A DNA stretch of 13,927 nt from an uncultured Solobacterium sp. Its GTDB lineage: Bacteria; Bacillota_I; Bacilli_A; Erysipelotrichales; Erysipelotrichaceae. This document shows, in pieces, positions 1 through 8,097 of this stretch. The first letter of the stretch is position 1. Each line of letters starts with the position of its first letter. The stretch lies in contig CALBKL010000072.1 of NCBI GenBank assembly GCA_937895985.1, positions 1 to 13,927 of the forward strand, read 5' to 3'. Made by a program: the position numbers and the translations under genes. The notes under the pieces were generated by a model that was not told the origin of the DNA, made no database searches, and was given only the letters and a program-made list of their open reading frames with translations.

Positions 1-164
1 AGAAGTGGGAAGAAAACTTCTTGAATCCTAAACGTAGTGGACGTGTAGAAGGGGAAGCACTAGACTTTCAAATCATCTATCCACTTGCGAAAAAGGCTGA
101 AGATGGAAAGTGGAAGAAGAGTAAACTAACAAAAGTTGTAAGGTATATTCAAAAGCAAATATAA
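1..164 (+). CDS. 3' end of an unrecognised protein gene (partial)
   Basis: An open frame enters at base 3 and runs 53 codons to a TAA at 162-164, followed directly by a hairpin terminator, which supports it as the true end of a gene. The visible C-terminal tail is rich in lysine and other charged residues (it begins KWEENFLNP and ends RYIQKQI). It contains no cysteines, and I see no membrane segment or known motif. I do not recognise the family, and the rest of the gene lies outside the window. Confidence 0.6.
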   Translation, partial: KWEENFLNPKRSGRVEGEALDFQIIYPLAKKAEDGKWKKSKLTKVVRYIQKQI

Positions 165-323
165 ATCTTTAAAGCATCGCTATTATGGCGATGTTTTTAT
201 ATCAGCATTCTATTTATAAAATCATGGTTAAATATGAGTCAATCGGGCAAATCTTCTGTATGTTTATTTCAAAAAAGTTGTGGTATTCTAATAATGAGGT
301 TTAAATCGAAAAGGAGTAAAAAT
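165..323 (+). other. Intergenic region upstream of pfp; promoter not clearly resolved
   Basis: After the terminator at 175-198 about 125 bases precede the pfp start. Possible -10 elements are TATTCT at 284-289 with an upstream TG (281-282), or AATAAT at 290-295 placed 17 bases after a weak TTTCAA (267-272). Neither has a convincing -35, so I do not choose between them. The pfp frame is open upstream to an ATG at 234, but that start has no good ribosome binding site. No cre site or riboswitch-like fold was seen. Confidence 0.35.
175..198 (+). terminator. Rho-independent terminator after the partial gene
   Basis: CATCGC (175-180) pairs with GCGATG (188-193) around a 7-base loop and is followed by five T (194-198). 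It starts 10 bases after the stop codon at 164, so it ends the upstream unit and isolates pfp from it. Confidence 0.8.
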
Positions 324-1988
324 ATGACAGATTTATCACCACTACAAAAAGCTAGATATCAGTATGCACCAAAGCTTCCAAAGATGCTAAGAAACGGCAT
401 CTCTGAGATTTCAGTTTTGGAAGGGGAAGAGACAACAAGCGTTGCTGATCAGGAAAAGATCAAGGCTTTATTCCCAAATACTTATGGTAAGAAAGAAATT
501 ACATTCCAAAAGGGACAGAATACATCCGTAGCGAAGAAGCAGGTTGTAGGTGTTATCCTTTCTGGTGGACAGGCACCTGGTGGACACAACGTAGTGTGCG
601 GTCTATACGATGCTTTAAAGGCAACAAATCCTGAGAATGTATTATATGGATTTAAGAAGGGTCCAAGTGGATTGCTTGAAGATGATTATTTAATTTTCGA
701 TGATGCTTATATCGATCAGTATAGAAATACTGGTGGATTTGATATCATCGGTTCTGGTAGAACAAAGCTTGAAACAGAAGAGCAGTTTGCAGTTGCGGCT
801 GAAGTTTGTAAGAAGCATGGTATCACAGCGATTGTTATTATCGGTGGTGATGACTCCAATACAAACGCTGCTGTTTTAGCTGAGTACTTTGCAGCGCATG
901 ATGCTGCTGTACAGGTAATTGGTTGTCCTAAGACAATCGATGGTGACTTAAAGAATGAAGATATTGAATGTTCATTTGGTTTCGATACAGCTACTAAGAC
1001 ATATAGCGAAGTTATCGGTAACATTGAAAGAGATGCTAACTCTGCTAAGAAGTACTGGCATTTCGTTAAGGTAATGGGACGTTCTGCTTCTCACGTTGCT
1101 TTGGAATGTGCATTACAGACACAACCAAACGTTTGCTTAATTTCTGAAGAAGTTGCTGAAAAGAAGATGTCCTTATCACAGATTGCAGACTATATCGCTG
1201 ATTCTGTAGAAGCTAGAGCTGCTAAGGGTATGAACTTCGGTGTAGCAATTATCCCTGAAGGTGTCGTTGAATTCGTTCCAGAGTTCTCTGCATTAATCGC
1301 TGAAATTAATGAATTACTTGCTGGTAGTAAGGCAGAAACATTCAATGCTTTACCTAACTGGAAAGAAAAGTATGCATTTATCGAAAATGGATTATCTCAG
1401 GAAGCGATGTCAGTATTTGCAATCCTTCCAGAAGGAATTCAGCAGCAGTTATTCTTAGAAAGAGACCCACACGGAAACGTACAGGTATCTCTCATTGAAT
1501 CTGAGAAGTTATTCTCCGCTATCGTGAAAGCTAAGTTAGAAGAGAGAAAGGCTGCAGGTACTTACAAGGGTAAGTTCAATGCATTGCATCACTTCTTCGG
1601 TTATGAAGGAAGATGTGCATTCCCATCTAACTTCGATGCGGACTACTGCTATTCATTAGGTTACAATGCATTCATGTTGATCCAATATGGATACAATGGA
1701 TACTTGTCAAAGGTTTCTAACCTATCTAAGTCAGCTGATGAATGGGTAGCTGGTGGTATGCCAATCACTAAGATGATGAACATCGAAAGAAGACATGGTG
1801 AAGACAAGCCAGTTATCAGAAAGGCGCTTGTTGAACTCGATGGTAAGCCATTCAAGTTCTTCGAAGCACACAGAGAACAGTGGGCTAAGGAAACATGCTA
1901 CACATACCCAGGCGCAATTCAGTACTATGGACCAGCTGAGGTTTGTGATCTAACAACTAGAACACTAGCTCTTGAAAAGGGTGAATAA
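324..1988 (+). CDS. pfp: Pyrophosphate-dependent 6-phosphofructokinase (long form)
   Basis: Transfers phosphate from pyrophosphate to fructose 6-phosphate, reversibly, giving fructose 1,6-bisphosphate; cytosolic glycolysis/gluconeogenesis. The protein is 554 aa, in the range of the long plant-beta-like PFP clade and much longer than ATP-PFK (~320 aa). Visible signatures: the PPi/phosphate-binding GGQAPGG (81-87), GGDDSN (174-179), PKTIDGDL (202-209, with D206 as the expected catalytic base) and MGRSASH (251-257). Aspartate after GGD and lysine before TID are the substitutions known to favour PPi over ATP. The start at 324 is chosen because AAGGAG (311-316) lies 7 bases upstream; the frame extends to an ATG at 234, but those 30 extra codons lack a ribosome binding site and do not resemble the family N-terminus. 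It is monocistronic, bounded by terminators on both sides. The use of PPi is inferred from motifs. Confidence 0.95.
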   Translation: MTDLSPLQKARYQYAPKLPKMLRNGISEISVLEGEETTSVADQEKIKALFPNTYGKKEITFQKGQNTSVAKKQVVGVILSGGQAPGGHNVVCGLYDALKATNPENVLYGFKKGPSGLLEDDYLIFDDAYIDQYRNTGGFDIIGSGRTKLETEEQFAVAAEVCKKHGITAIVIIGGDDSNTNAAVLAEYFAAHDAAVQVIGCPKTIDGDLKNEDIECSFGFDTATKTYSEVIGNIERDANSAKKYWHFVKVMGRSASHVALECALQTQPNVCLISEEVAEKKMSLSQIADYIADSVEARAAKGMNFGVAIIPEGVVEFVPEFSALIAEINELLAGSKAETFNALPNWKEKYAFIENGLSQEAMSVFAILPEGIQQQLFLERDPHGNVQVSLIESEKLFSAIVKAKLEERKAAGTYKGKFNALHHFFGYEGRCAFPSNFDADYCYSLGYNAFMLIQYGYNGYLSKVSNLSKSADEWVAGGMPITKMMNIERRHGEDKPVIRKALVELDGKPFKFFEAHREQWAKETCYTYPGAIQYYGPAEVCDLTTRTLALEKGE

Positions 1989-2001
1989 TTCATGTTTAAA
2001 G

Positions 2002-2029
2002 ACACAGTAGAAACTCTACTGTGTTTTTT
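2002..2029 (+). terminator. Rho-independent terminator after pfp
   Basis: ACACAGTAG (2002-2010) pairs perfectly with CTACTGTGT (2016-2024) around the 5-base loop AAACT, with T's at 2024-2029. It begins 13 bases after the pfp stop. Confidence 0.93.
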
Positions 2030-2030
2030 G

Positions 2031-2039
2031 TGATATAAT
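2031..2039 (+). promoter_or_regulatory. Extended -10 promoter of the S66 peptidase gene
   Basis: TGATATAAT is a perfect extended -10 (TG, one base, TATAAT at 2034-2039), 26 bases before the start codon at 2066. No good -35 is visible at 16-18 bp spacing, because that DNA is occupied by the pfp terminator; extended -10 promoters can work without one. Transcription would start near 2046. Confidence 0.7.
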
Positions 2040-2065
2040 GCTAAAAATTATACGAGGTTAGTGTT

Positions 2066-3100
2066 ATGAAGAAAGTGAAAACAATCGGAATCGTCAGTTT
2101 ATCCAGTGGCATTCTTGGGGAAGATTTTGTACAACATGAAGTAAAGATTGGGCTTGAACGTTTAGAGAAACTTGGCATTCAAGTTAAATTTACGAAACAT
2201 GCATGCAAAGGATTGAAATATATTTCTGAACATCCAGAGGATAGAGCGAGTGATTTGTTAAATGCATTTCAAGATGATTCAATCGATATGATACTATGTG
2301 CAATTGGTGGTGAGGATACGTATCGTTTACTACCTTATCTTTTTGAGCATGATGAATTAAAGAATGCTGTAAAAGAAAAGATATTCCTTGGATTTTCCGA
2401 TACAACCTTTAATCACTTCATGTTACATAAAGTAGGTCTCAATACATTTTATGGACAAGCATTTCTTCCGGATGTATGTGAATTGGATGAAGAGATGCTG
2501 CCATACACTGAGGAGTATTTCTTGGAATTATTAGAAACTGGGACAATCCACGAAATAACACCAAGTGATGTATGGTATGAAGAACGTAGTGATTATAGTG
2601 CAAAAGCTGTCGGTACAAAACGCATCATGCATGCAAATCAAGGATTTGAATTATTACAAGGTAGTGGAGTATTCCAGGGAAAGATATTAGGTGGATGTAT
2701 CGATAGTTTATATGATATTTTCGATGCAACTAGACTATGTGATTCTGTTGAACTATGTAGAAAATATGATCTGTTTCCAAATTTAGAAGACTGGAAAGGA
2801 AAGATACTGTTATTAGAATCAAGTGAAGAACAGCCAACTCCTGAAAAATACCGTCACATGATAGAGGCTTTAAAGAATACAGGTATCTTTGATGTGATTC
2901 ATGGGATTCTTGTTGGAAAACCAATGGATGAAATGTATACAAAGGAATATCAGGATATTCTGGTAGATATTGTAAATAATCCAAACTTGCCAATTGTGTG
3001 GAATCTAAATGTAGGTCATGCGACACCGCGTACGATTGTTCCCTTTGGTGTAATGGCAAGAGTTGATGTTGAAAAACAGAAGATAAGTTTTAAGTACTGA
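2066..3100 (+). CDS. S66-family serine peptidase (LD-carboxypeptidase / MccF-like)
   Basis: A 344-aa cytosolic protein with no signal peptide. The S66 family includes LdcA, which trims D-Ala from murein tetrapeptides during recycling, and MccF, which cleaves microcin C-type peptide-nucleotides. The proposed triad is visible: nucleophile S111 in GFSDTT, E251 in LLLESSEE (E254 is an alternative) and H318 in VGHATP. This matches the Ser-Glu-His order and spacing known for the family (about residue 115, 220-245, 285-311). Other hallmarks are AIGGEDTYRLLP (79-90) and GGCIDSLYDI (209-218). The length and the loop between S111 and E251 look closer to the MccF-like branch than to short LdcA, but the substrate cannot be told from sequence. 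ATG at 2066 is preceded by ACGAGG (2052-2057). It is a single-gene unit with its own promoter and terminator. Confidence 0.85.
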   Translation: MKKVKTIGIVSLSSGILGEDFVQHEVKIGLERLEKLGIQVKFTKHACKGLKYISEHPEDRASDLLNAFQDDSIDMILCAIGGEDTYRLLPYLFEHDELKNAVKEKIFLGFSDTTFNHFMLHKVGLNTFYGQAFLPDVCELDEEMLPYTEEYFLELLETGTIHEITPSDVWYEERSDYSAKAVGTKRIMHANQGFELLQGSGVFQGKILGGCIDSLYDIFDATRLCDSVELCRKYDLFPNLEDWKGKILLLESSEEQPTPEKYRHMIEALKNTGIFDVIHGILVGKPMDEMYTKEYQDILVDIVNNPNLPIVWNLNVGHATPRTIVPFGVMARVDVEKQKISFKY

Positions 3101-3124
3101 ATATACCAAGTTTAGTACTTTTTT
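3092..3124 (+). terminator. Probable terminator of the S66 peptidase gene
   Basis: AAGTACT (3092-3098, overlapping the stop codon) can pair with AGTACTT (3114-3120) across a 15-base loop, followed by more T (3121-3124). The stem is AT-rich, so it may be weak. It is convergent with the - strand terminator immediately to the right. Confidence 0.5.
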
Positions 3125-3154
3125 AAAAGAAAAGAAGGCCATTTTCTGACCTTC
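3125..3154 (-). terminator. Rho-independent terminator of the importer operon
   Basis: Read on the - strand, GAAGGTCA (3154-3147) pairs with TGGCCTTC (3141-3134) with one G-T wobble around a GAAAA loop, then TTTT, C, TTTT (3133-3125). It begins 8 bases after the ATPase stop codon and ends the leftward block. Confidence 0.85.
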
Positions 3155-3162
3155 GATTAAGT

Positions 3163-4797
3163 TTATTGAATTGTTACTGAACCAGAAGCGATGAGTTTTC
3201 CTGATTTTCTATCATATAGAAGAATGTCATATGGTAGAACTGTGATATGAACCTGGTCACCAATGACGAATGATTGATTACCAAAGATGACAGATGTAAG
3301 AAGATAGTTATTGATGTTAAGTTTTAATGTAGACTCCATACCAGTAGGCATAGAGCCATCAACTGCAGCATCTAACTTACCATTTACATCGACTGTAATC
3401 TTTTCAGGACGGATACCTAAGATGAAGTCCTCATTTGTAATGATTACATCATCATCGCTGATATACTCCTCATTAACTTTTTGGATATGATATTTGAATA
3501 CTTCATCTTTATTCTCTTTTTCAACCTTAGTGCTAGATTTTTCGTCAAGATCATTAGAATGTTTTTCTGCATCACGGTGTTCAAACCATTCCTGCAAGTT
3601 GAAATTGTGTTCTGGTGTAAAGACTGCTGTCTTATTGTCTAATACTGTGAAAGTAAATGTTCCATCTTGGTTCTGTTTTCCTTTTGCCTCTAAGAAGTTG
3701 ATAGATGGATTACCAACGAAGTCAGCACAGAATAGGTTGTTTGGCTTGTTGTAGAGTGATAATGGATAATCATATTGCTGTAGTAAGCCATTATTCATTA
3801 AGCAGATCTTTGTTGAAAGTGTCATTGCTTCCATTTGGTCGTGTGTAACGTATACAAATGTTGAACCAGTTTCTACATGTAATCGCTGTAATTCATAACG
3901 CATTTCTAAACGTAACTTTGCATCAAGGTTTGATAATGGTTCATCCATAAATAGAACTTGTGGTTCAGGCGCAAGAGTACGAGCAATCGCAACACGCTGT
4001 TGTTGTCCACCTGAAAGTTCAGCAGGATAACGATCCATAAACATACCAATCTTTACGATTCGTGCAACACGATTTACTGATAAATCGATTTCCTCATTGC
4101 TTAGTTTACGAATTATTTTTTTCACTGAATCATTTTCTACAACTTCAAATTTTTCATTTACAGTTTCATTTTTGCTTTGATGTGCAGCAATTATTTTATT
4201 CTTTTTCTCTTCAAATTGCTGAATATATTTTTTTGCATCTTGTTCGATGGCATTTGATGAATGTAAGTTGAACTTGAAGATCTTTTCAGCTGTATATTTG
4301 GAAATTGTATAGGTATTGATCAGTTTTAGAAGAAGACGTTTCTTGTCAATTTTGCCTGTCTTCTCTTTACATTCTTCAAAGATTTGTGTGAGTTTATTTG
4401 TATTTTGTAATGAACGAATCACATCACTAGTTGTTTTTAATTCAATATCCATTACTGGAAGCTCTTCTTTGATGTTTTTTAATCCAAAAGAGATGTTGTC
4501 ATAAACCGTCATATTTGGCCATAACGCATAGTTTTGGAATAAGAATCCTACTTTACGTTTGTTTGGCGGAATGTTGATTCCTTGATCGGAATCATAAACA
4601 ATTTGGTCACCGATTTTAATCTGTCCGCTTGTAGGTGTTTCTAAACCAGCAATCATACGTAGTGTTGTTGTTTTACCGCAGCCGGATGGTCCTAAGATTG
4701 TAATAAATGAATTGTTTTCAATATGTAGGTTGAGGTTATCTACAGCATAGAATTTACCCCAACGTTTTGTGATATTTGTTAGTTTGATTTCAGGCAT
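3163..4797 (-). CDS. ABC importer ATPase, MalK/FbpC type, with large insertions
   Basis: Nucleotide-binding subunit (544 aa) that powers the adjacent permease from the cytosolic side. Motifs in order: Walker A GPSGCGKTT (36-44), Q-loop Q88 in FQNYALWP, signature LSGGQQQ (261-267), Walker B VLFMDEP (281-287), D-loop SNLDA (289-293), H-loop H319 in VTHDQMEAM, then a MalK-like C-terminal domain (GIRPEKI at 461-467). All catalytic residues are present. The Q-loop-to-signature distance is 173 residues, against roughly 50 in MalK, so about 120 residues (approximately 107-228, lysine- and glutamate-rich) are inserted in the helical subdomain. A second charged stretch (about 403-450) interrupts the C-terminal domain. 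The start follows AGGAGG (4805-4810), which overlaps the permease stop codon, so the two are tightly coupled. Transported substrate unknown; iron, hexose-phosphate, polyamine and sugar importers all use this ATPase type. Confidence 0.9.
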   Translation of the reverse strand: MPEIKLTNITKRWGKFYAVDNLNLHIENNSFITILGPSGCGKTTTLRMIAGLETPTSGQIKIGDQIVYDSDQGINIPPNKRKVGFLFQNYALWPNMTVYDNISFGLKNIKEELPVMDIELKTTSDVIRSLQNTNKLTQIFEECKEKTGKIDKKRLLLKLINTYTISKYTAEKIFKFNLHSSNAIEQDAKKYIQQFEEKKNKIIAAHQSKNETVNEKFEVVENDSVKKIIRKLSNEEIDLSVNRVARIVKIGMFMDRYPAELSGGQQQRVAIARTLAPEPQVLFMDEPLSNLDAKLRLEMRYELQRLHVETGSTFVYVTHDQMEAMTLSTKICLMNNGLLQQYDYPLSLYNKPNNLFCADFVGNPSINFLEAKGKQNQDGTFTFTVLDNKTAVFTPEHNFNLQEWFEHRDAEKHSNDLDEKSSTKVEKENKDEVFKYHIQKVNEEYISDDDVIITNEDFILGIRPEKITVDVNGKLDAAVDGSMPTGMESTLKLNINNYLLTSVIFGNQSFVIGDQVHITVLPYDILLYDRKSGKLIASGSVTIQ

Positions 4798-4808
4798 ATT
4801 TTTTCCTC

Positions 4809-6632
4809 CTAATTACCAATTCCTTCATCAAGACTTGCACCAGTTAATTTATTTACAATCAAGTTTGAAAGCATGATTGTTACAATTAAGATCAGGTTGA
4901 TTGCACTTGAGAAAGCATATAGTCCCATTTCATCAAAGTAATCTAATGTAGTTGATAAGATAAATCCTTGCGTACATAGTAATAAGAATAGTGATAACTC
5001 ACGTAAGCAAGTCATGAATGGTAACATGAATCCACTGATGATCGAAGATTTTTGAATTGGGATGATAATGCGTGTCATTCGTTTGATCCAAGGAATATCT
5101 TGGATGATTGCGGCTTCTTCGATTTCTCCAGATAATTGCAACATAGAGTTTAATGCATTACGACTTGCAAATGGAATGTATTTAATCACACCGACAATAA
5201 CAAGTAACGTATACGTATTAAATAAATTGATATGTTTATTTGAGAATAGAATGAAGAAGGCTGCGCTAACTGCGATACTCGGCATTAGGTATGGAAGGAA
5301 TGCCATACTATTTACGTAATTAGCCCATTTCGAGCGGCGTTTCTTTGAAACAGCATAACCAATTAAAGTACCGATGATACCTGCAATTAGTGCACAGGCG
5401 ATTGAGACAAGGATAGTTCCTTTATATGCATCCCAAATCGTACTATTGAATAAAATACCGCGTTGTCCATACATACCATTTTCAGTGATGTTTTCATTTG
5501 TAATCCACCATTTTGTTGTTAGATTAGCGAAGTTACCTGTATATAGGAAGGAGTAATCACCTGGATTAGGTAGGAATGTTTCAAAAGCAAACGAGATAAT
5601 TGGGAAGATACTTGTAAAGAATGTAATGATAACAAAGATAAATGCAACTAAATGTTTACCAATCTTACCTAGGTTGATCTTTGATATTTGTCCAGATTTA
5701 CCAGTAACAGTTGTATAGTTCTTTCTACTCTTTAGTGATGCTTGGTTGAGTGCGAGAATTGCCATACCAAAGAGCATCATTAGAACTGCCAGAATAGATG
5801 CTTCACCCGTATATTTACTGTTGAGTGAAATATACTTGGTAGAAAGGGTAGTTAAATTTAAATAATGTGGAACTGGATAGGATCCCATTGCGCTACCAAA
5901 TACGAGTAAGATTGTCGAAAGGATAGCAGGCTTGATCATTGGAATTGTAATACGTGTCAATATTTTATGACGAGGTGTATTTAGGATTGTTGCGGCTTCT
6001 TCTAGGTTTGCATCCATGTTCTTGAAGATACCACCAATCAAGATATATGCAAATGGTGCATAGTGTAATCCTAATACCATGGCACATGGGAATAATCCTA
6101 CACACCACCATAGTGGCATGTTGATGCCAAATAGTGAGGCAAGCAATCCATTAGATGTACCAGTAATCGCATTGGAATTAAATAAATGCTGCCATACAAC
6201 TGCTAATGTCCACTGCGGCATAATATATGGGAAGATAAATATAGAACTGAGGTACTTTCTGCACTTCATATTTGTTCTTGTCACAAGGAAAGCAAATACA
6301 CCACCGAATAGGATTGAAATCATGCATGTAAGGACGGCAAGTGCTAAAGTATTACCCATCGGTGTCCAAAGATTTGTCTTCGCTAAATTACTTGTGAATA
6401 AATCAATGTAATTGATGAGGGTTAATCCTGATGTTTGCCCAGTTAAATGTTGGTCAATTGTTCCTGGGTGAATCTCAAATGTATCACGAATGATTGCCAC
6501 AATAGGTGATACTGTTGCAATCGTACATAAGATACCAAAGATGAGCAGAATCACATTAAATGGTTGCGTGAAATAGGTTTTAATCTTATTAAAGAAAATC
6601 ACCTTGCTTTTTTTCGAAATTGTTGTATCCAA
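4809..6632 (-). CDS. ABC importer permease, two fused transmembrane domains (AfuB/FbpB type)
   Basis: A 607-aa integral membrane protein holding both permease halves in one chain. Each half carries the EAA loop that docks onto the ATPase: EEAATILNTP (about 211-220) and EEAAIIQDIP (about 505-514), each followed by an I..IP pattern. About 12 hydrophobic segments are visible, with a polar extracytoplasmic stretch in the second half (roughly residues 355-400). Fused permeases of this layout are typical of the iron(III)/hexose-phosphate family. I place the start at a TTG (6632-6630) because AAAGGAGA (6646-6639) sits 6 bases upstream; the frame continues upstream to another TTG at 6668, but that one lies in a hairpin and has no binding site. 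No ATG is available nearby. The gene follows the binding-protein gene after 70 bases and precedes the ATPase by 11. Confidence 0.88.
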   Translation of the reverse strand: MDTTISKKSKVIFFNKIKTYFTQPFNVILLIFGILCTIATVSPIVAIIRDTFEIHPGTIDQHLTGQTSGLTLINYIDLFTSNLAKTNLWTPMGNTLALAVLTCMISILFGGVFAFLVTRTNMKCRKYLSSIFIFPYIMPQWTLAVVWQHLFNSNAITGTSNGLLASLFGINMPLWWCVGLFPCAMVLGLHYAPFAYILIGGIFKNMDANLEEAATILNTPRHKILTRITIPMIKPAILSTILLVFGSAMGSYPVPHYLNLTTLSTKYISLNSKYTGEASILAVLMMLFGMAILALNQASLKSRKNYTTVTGKSGQISKINLGKIGKHLVAFIFVIITFFTSIFPIISFAFETFLPNPGDYSFLYTGNFANLTTKWWITNENITENGMYGQRGILFNSTIWDAYKGTILVSIACALIAGIIGTLIGYAVSKKRRSKWANYVNSMAFLPYLMPSIAVSAAFFILFSNKHINLFNTYTLLVIVGVIKYIPFASRNALNSMLQLSGEIEEAAIIQDIPWIKRMTRIIIPIQKSSIISGFMLPFMTCLRELSLFLLLCTQGFILSTTLDYFDEMGLYAFSSAINLILIVTIMLSNLIVNKLTGASLDEGIGN

Positions 6633-6647
6633 GTTGTGTCTCCTTTC

Positions 6648-6686
6648 AAAAAAATGGAAGGCACCCAACTACCACGTAGGGTGCCT
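6648..6686 (-). terminator. Intercistronic hairpin with T-run between binding-protein and permease genes
   Basis: On the - strand AGGCACCC (6686-6679) pairs perfectly with GGGTGCCT (6666-6659) across a 12-base loop, followed by TCCA and seven T (6654-6648). It sits just after the binding-protein stop (6703) and just before the permease ribosome binding site (6646-6639). This is the usual position for a partial terminator or 3'-end-protecting stem that keeps the binding protein more abundant than the membrane parts. Confidence 0.8.
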
Positions 6687-6702
6687 CATGATAACTGTGT
6701 GT

Positions 6703-8064
6703 TTATTTAGAAGTATTACCGTTAAATTTGTCTAGTGTTTCAATCCAAGAACCAACAGTGAATGCTACTGAAGCACAGTATTCAGGATCTTCTAATACGA
6801 GATGGCCTTTTGTTGTCCACCAATCATATCCACGGTCATCCTTAGATGGGAACTTATCTACACCATCAACATATCCACCTTGTGCATGATTGAATGTCTT
6901 TTCTGTTGCTGTCATAACATCTGGATTTGAGGAGTAACCACCCATATCTTTGCCCCAAGCACTGAAGCCTTTTTCTGTACATGTCATGTATGCGATAAAT
7001 GCAGCAGCTGTCCATGGAAGTGGGCTATTCTTTGTTAAGAATAGGTAATGGCAATATCCAAATCCACCGATTCCTTCGTAACCATCTTCATATGCAGCAA
7101 CTTTGATGTTATTTACAGAAGTTTCTGAAGATTCTTCAATTGAACGTAACTTAGAGTAAACCAATAATCCACATTGGTCAGTTGCGGATGCGGATGTTAG
7201 GGTTGTACAAATTGGTCCATCATCTGTTTGTGCATTGTATCCATTTACCCAAAGCTTGATCCAAGCTAAAGCATATTTACCATTTTCACCTAAGTTAAAG
7301 CTTTCAGCATCTTTCGCAACTTCATCAATTGTCGGTTGGAATTCCGCTTTTGCGTTAGCTGGTAGCTTATCGAAGGCATTCTTTAATTCAGTTGCATACT
7401 TATCTTCTGTCAACATATACAAGAAATTCTTGCCGACGATTTCTGAGTCAATATCCATGAATAGTGGATGTGTATCCTTACGTACGAAATCCCAGCAGTT
7501 TGTGAATTTCTTGGAGCCTGTTGAATTGTACATAAATACTTTATTTAGTGTTTGTAATGGTAGGAAGCCTTTGTAGTCACTAGCTTTTACGCCATTTGCA
7601 TCTGCCCATTCCTTAGGAATGAATGTTTTTAGGATACCGGTTTGATTCATCTTTGATTCAATCTGGTTACCATCCTGAATCAAAGTCATTGCGAATGTTC
7701 CTTGATCCTTAAGGGAGTCAGCTTGTAATTGCTCGAAAATCTTATTGTTCTTTGGCTGTTGCCATTCGAAATCTAATTTGTAGCTAGGATCGATTGTCTG
7801 TAAGTATTCGATGAATAATGGCAGTGCCGACTTACCGCGGCTAGAGTTACCTAAGCCGAAGAATGTCTTACCATTAGATTCTTCGATTGCTTTCTTTCCA
7901 AGCTCTTCGAGTGACATTGTCTGTGCTTCTGCGATAATTTTGTCTATTTCAGACTGATTGGCTGTATCGTTTGTGGAAGTGTTATTAGTTCCTTTTCCAC
8001 CGCATCCAACCAATGATGCGGCCAGTACTACAGAGAGTACTGATGATAAAAAACGCTTACTCAT
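6703..8064 (-). CDS. ABC importer extracellular substrate-binding lipoprotein
   Basis: First gene of the importer operon, 453 aa. It captures the substrate outside the cell and delivers it to the permease. The N-terminus (MSKRFLSSVL) is a lipoprotein signal: basic start, hydrophobic core, lipobox LVGC with C21 as the lipidated residue, then a Gly/Ser/Thr/Asn-rich linker. The mature part is a soluble type II periplasmic-binding fold by context and overall look; I do not see a motif that fixes the ligand. The start at 8064 is chosen because AGGAGGGA (8078-8071) lies 6 bases upstream and the signal peptide begins there; an in-frame ATG at 8097 would add 11 polar residues before the signal and falls about at or upstream of the predicted transcription start. 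Its promoter is overlapped by a cre-like site, so carbon catabolite control is likely. Confidence 0.88.
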   Translation of the reverse strand: MSKRFLSSVLSVVLAASLVGCGGKGTNNTSTNDTANQSEIDKIIAEAQTMSLEELGKKAIEESNGKTFFGLGNSSRGKSALPLFIEYLQTIDPSYKLDFEWQQPKNNKIFEQLQADSLKDQGTFAMTLIQDGNQIESKMNQTGILKTFIPKEWADANGVKASDYKGFLPLQTLNKVFMYNSTGSKKFTNCWDFVRKDTHPLFMDIDSEIVGKNFLYMLTEDKYATELKNAFDKLPANAKAEFQPTIDEVAKDAESFNLGENGKYALAWIKLWVNGYNAQTDDGPICTTLTSASATDQCGLLVYSKLRSIEESSETSVNNIKVAAYEDGYEGIGGFGYCHYLFLTKNSPLPWTAAAFIAYMTCTEKGFSAWGKDMGGYSSNPDVMTATEKTFNHAQGGYVDGVDKFPSKDDRGYDWWTTKGHLVLEDPEYCASVAFTVGSWIETLDKFNGNTSK

Positions 8065-8097
8065 TATTTTTCCCTCCTGATTAATGAATCTAGTCAT

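Noticed and set aside
234..323. Upstream 30-codon extension of pfp from an ATG at 234
   Set aside because: It has no ribosome binding site, its residues do not resemble the family, and a strong AAGGAG sits correctly before the ATG at 324.
716..1024. Antisense open frames within pfp and other long genes
   Set aside because: They lie opposite strongly supported genes, lack ribosome binding sites and encode no recognisable domain.
4054..4480. Frameshift, mobile insertion or sequencing artefact in the middle of the ATPase
   Set aside because: The frame is continuous, motifs on both sides are intact, and there are no target-site duplications or terminal repeats.
3163..8064. Labelling the importer as an iron(III) transporter
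   Set aside because: The fused permease and ATPase fit that family, but it also contains hexose-phosphate and other importers; the cre site, YesMN pair and phosphatase argue against assigning iron.
8065..8097. Upstream ATG at 8097 for the binding lipoprotein
   Set aside because: It overlaps the predicted -10/transcription start and would place 11 polar residues before a standard lipoprotein signal; the ATG at 8064 has AGGAGGG properly spaced.
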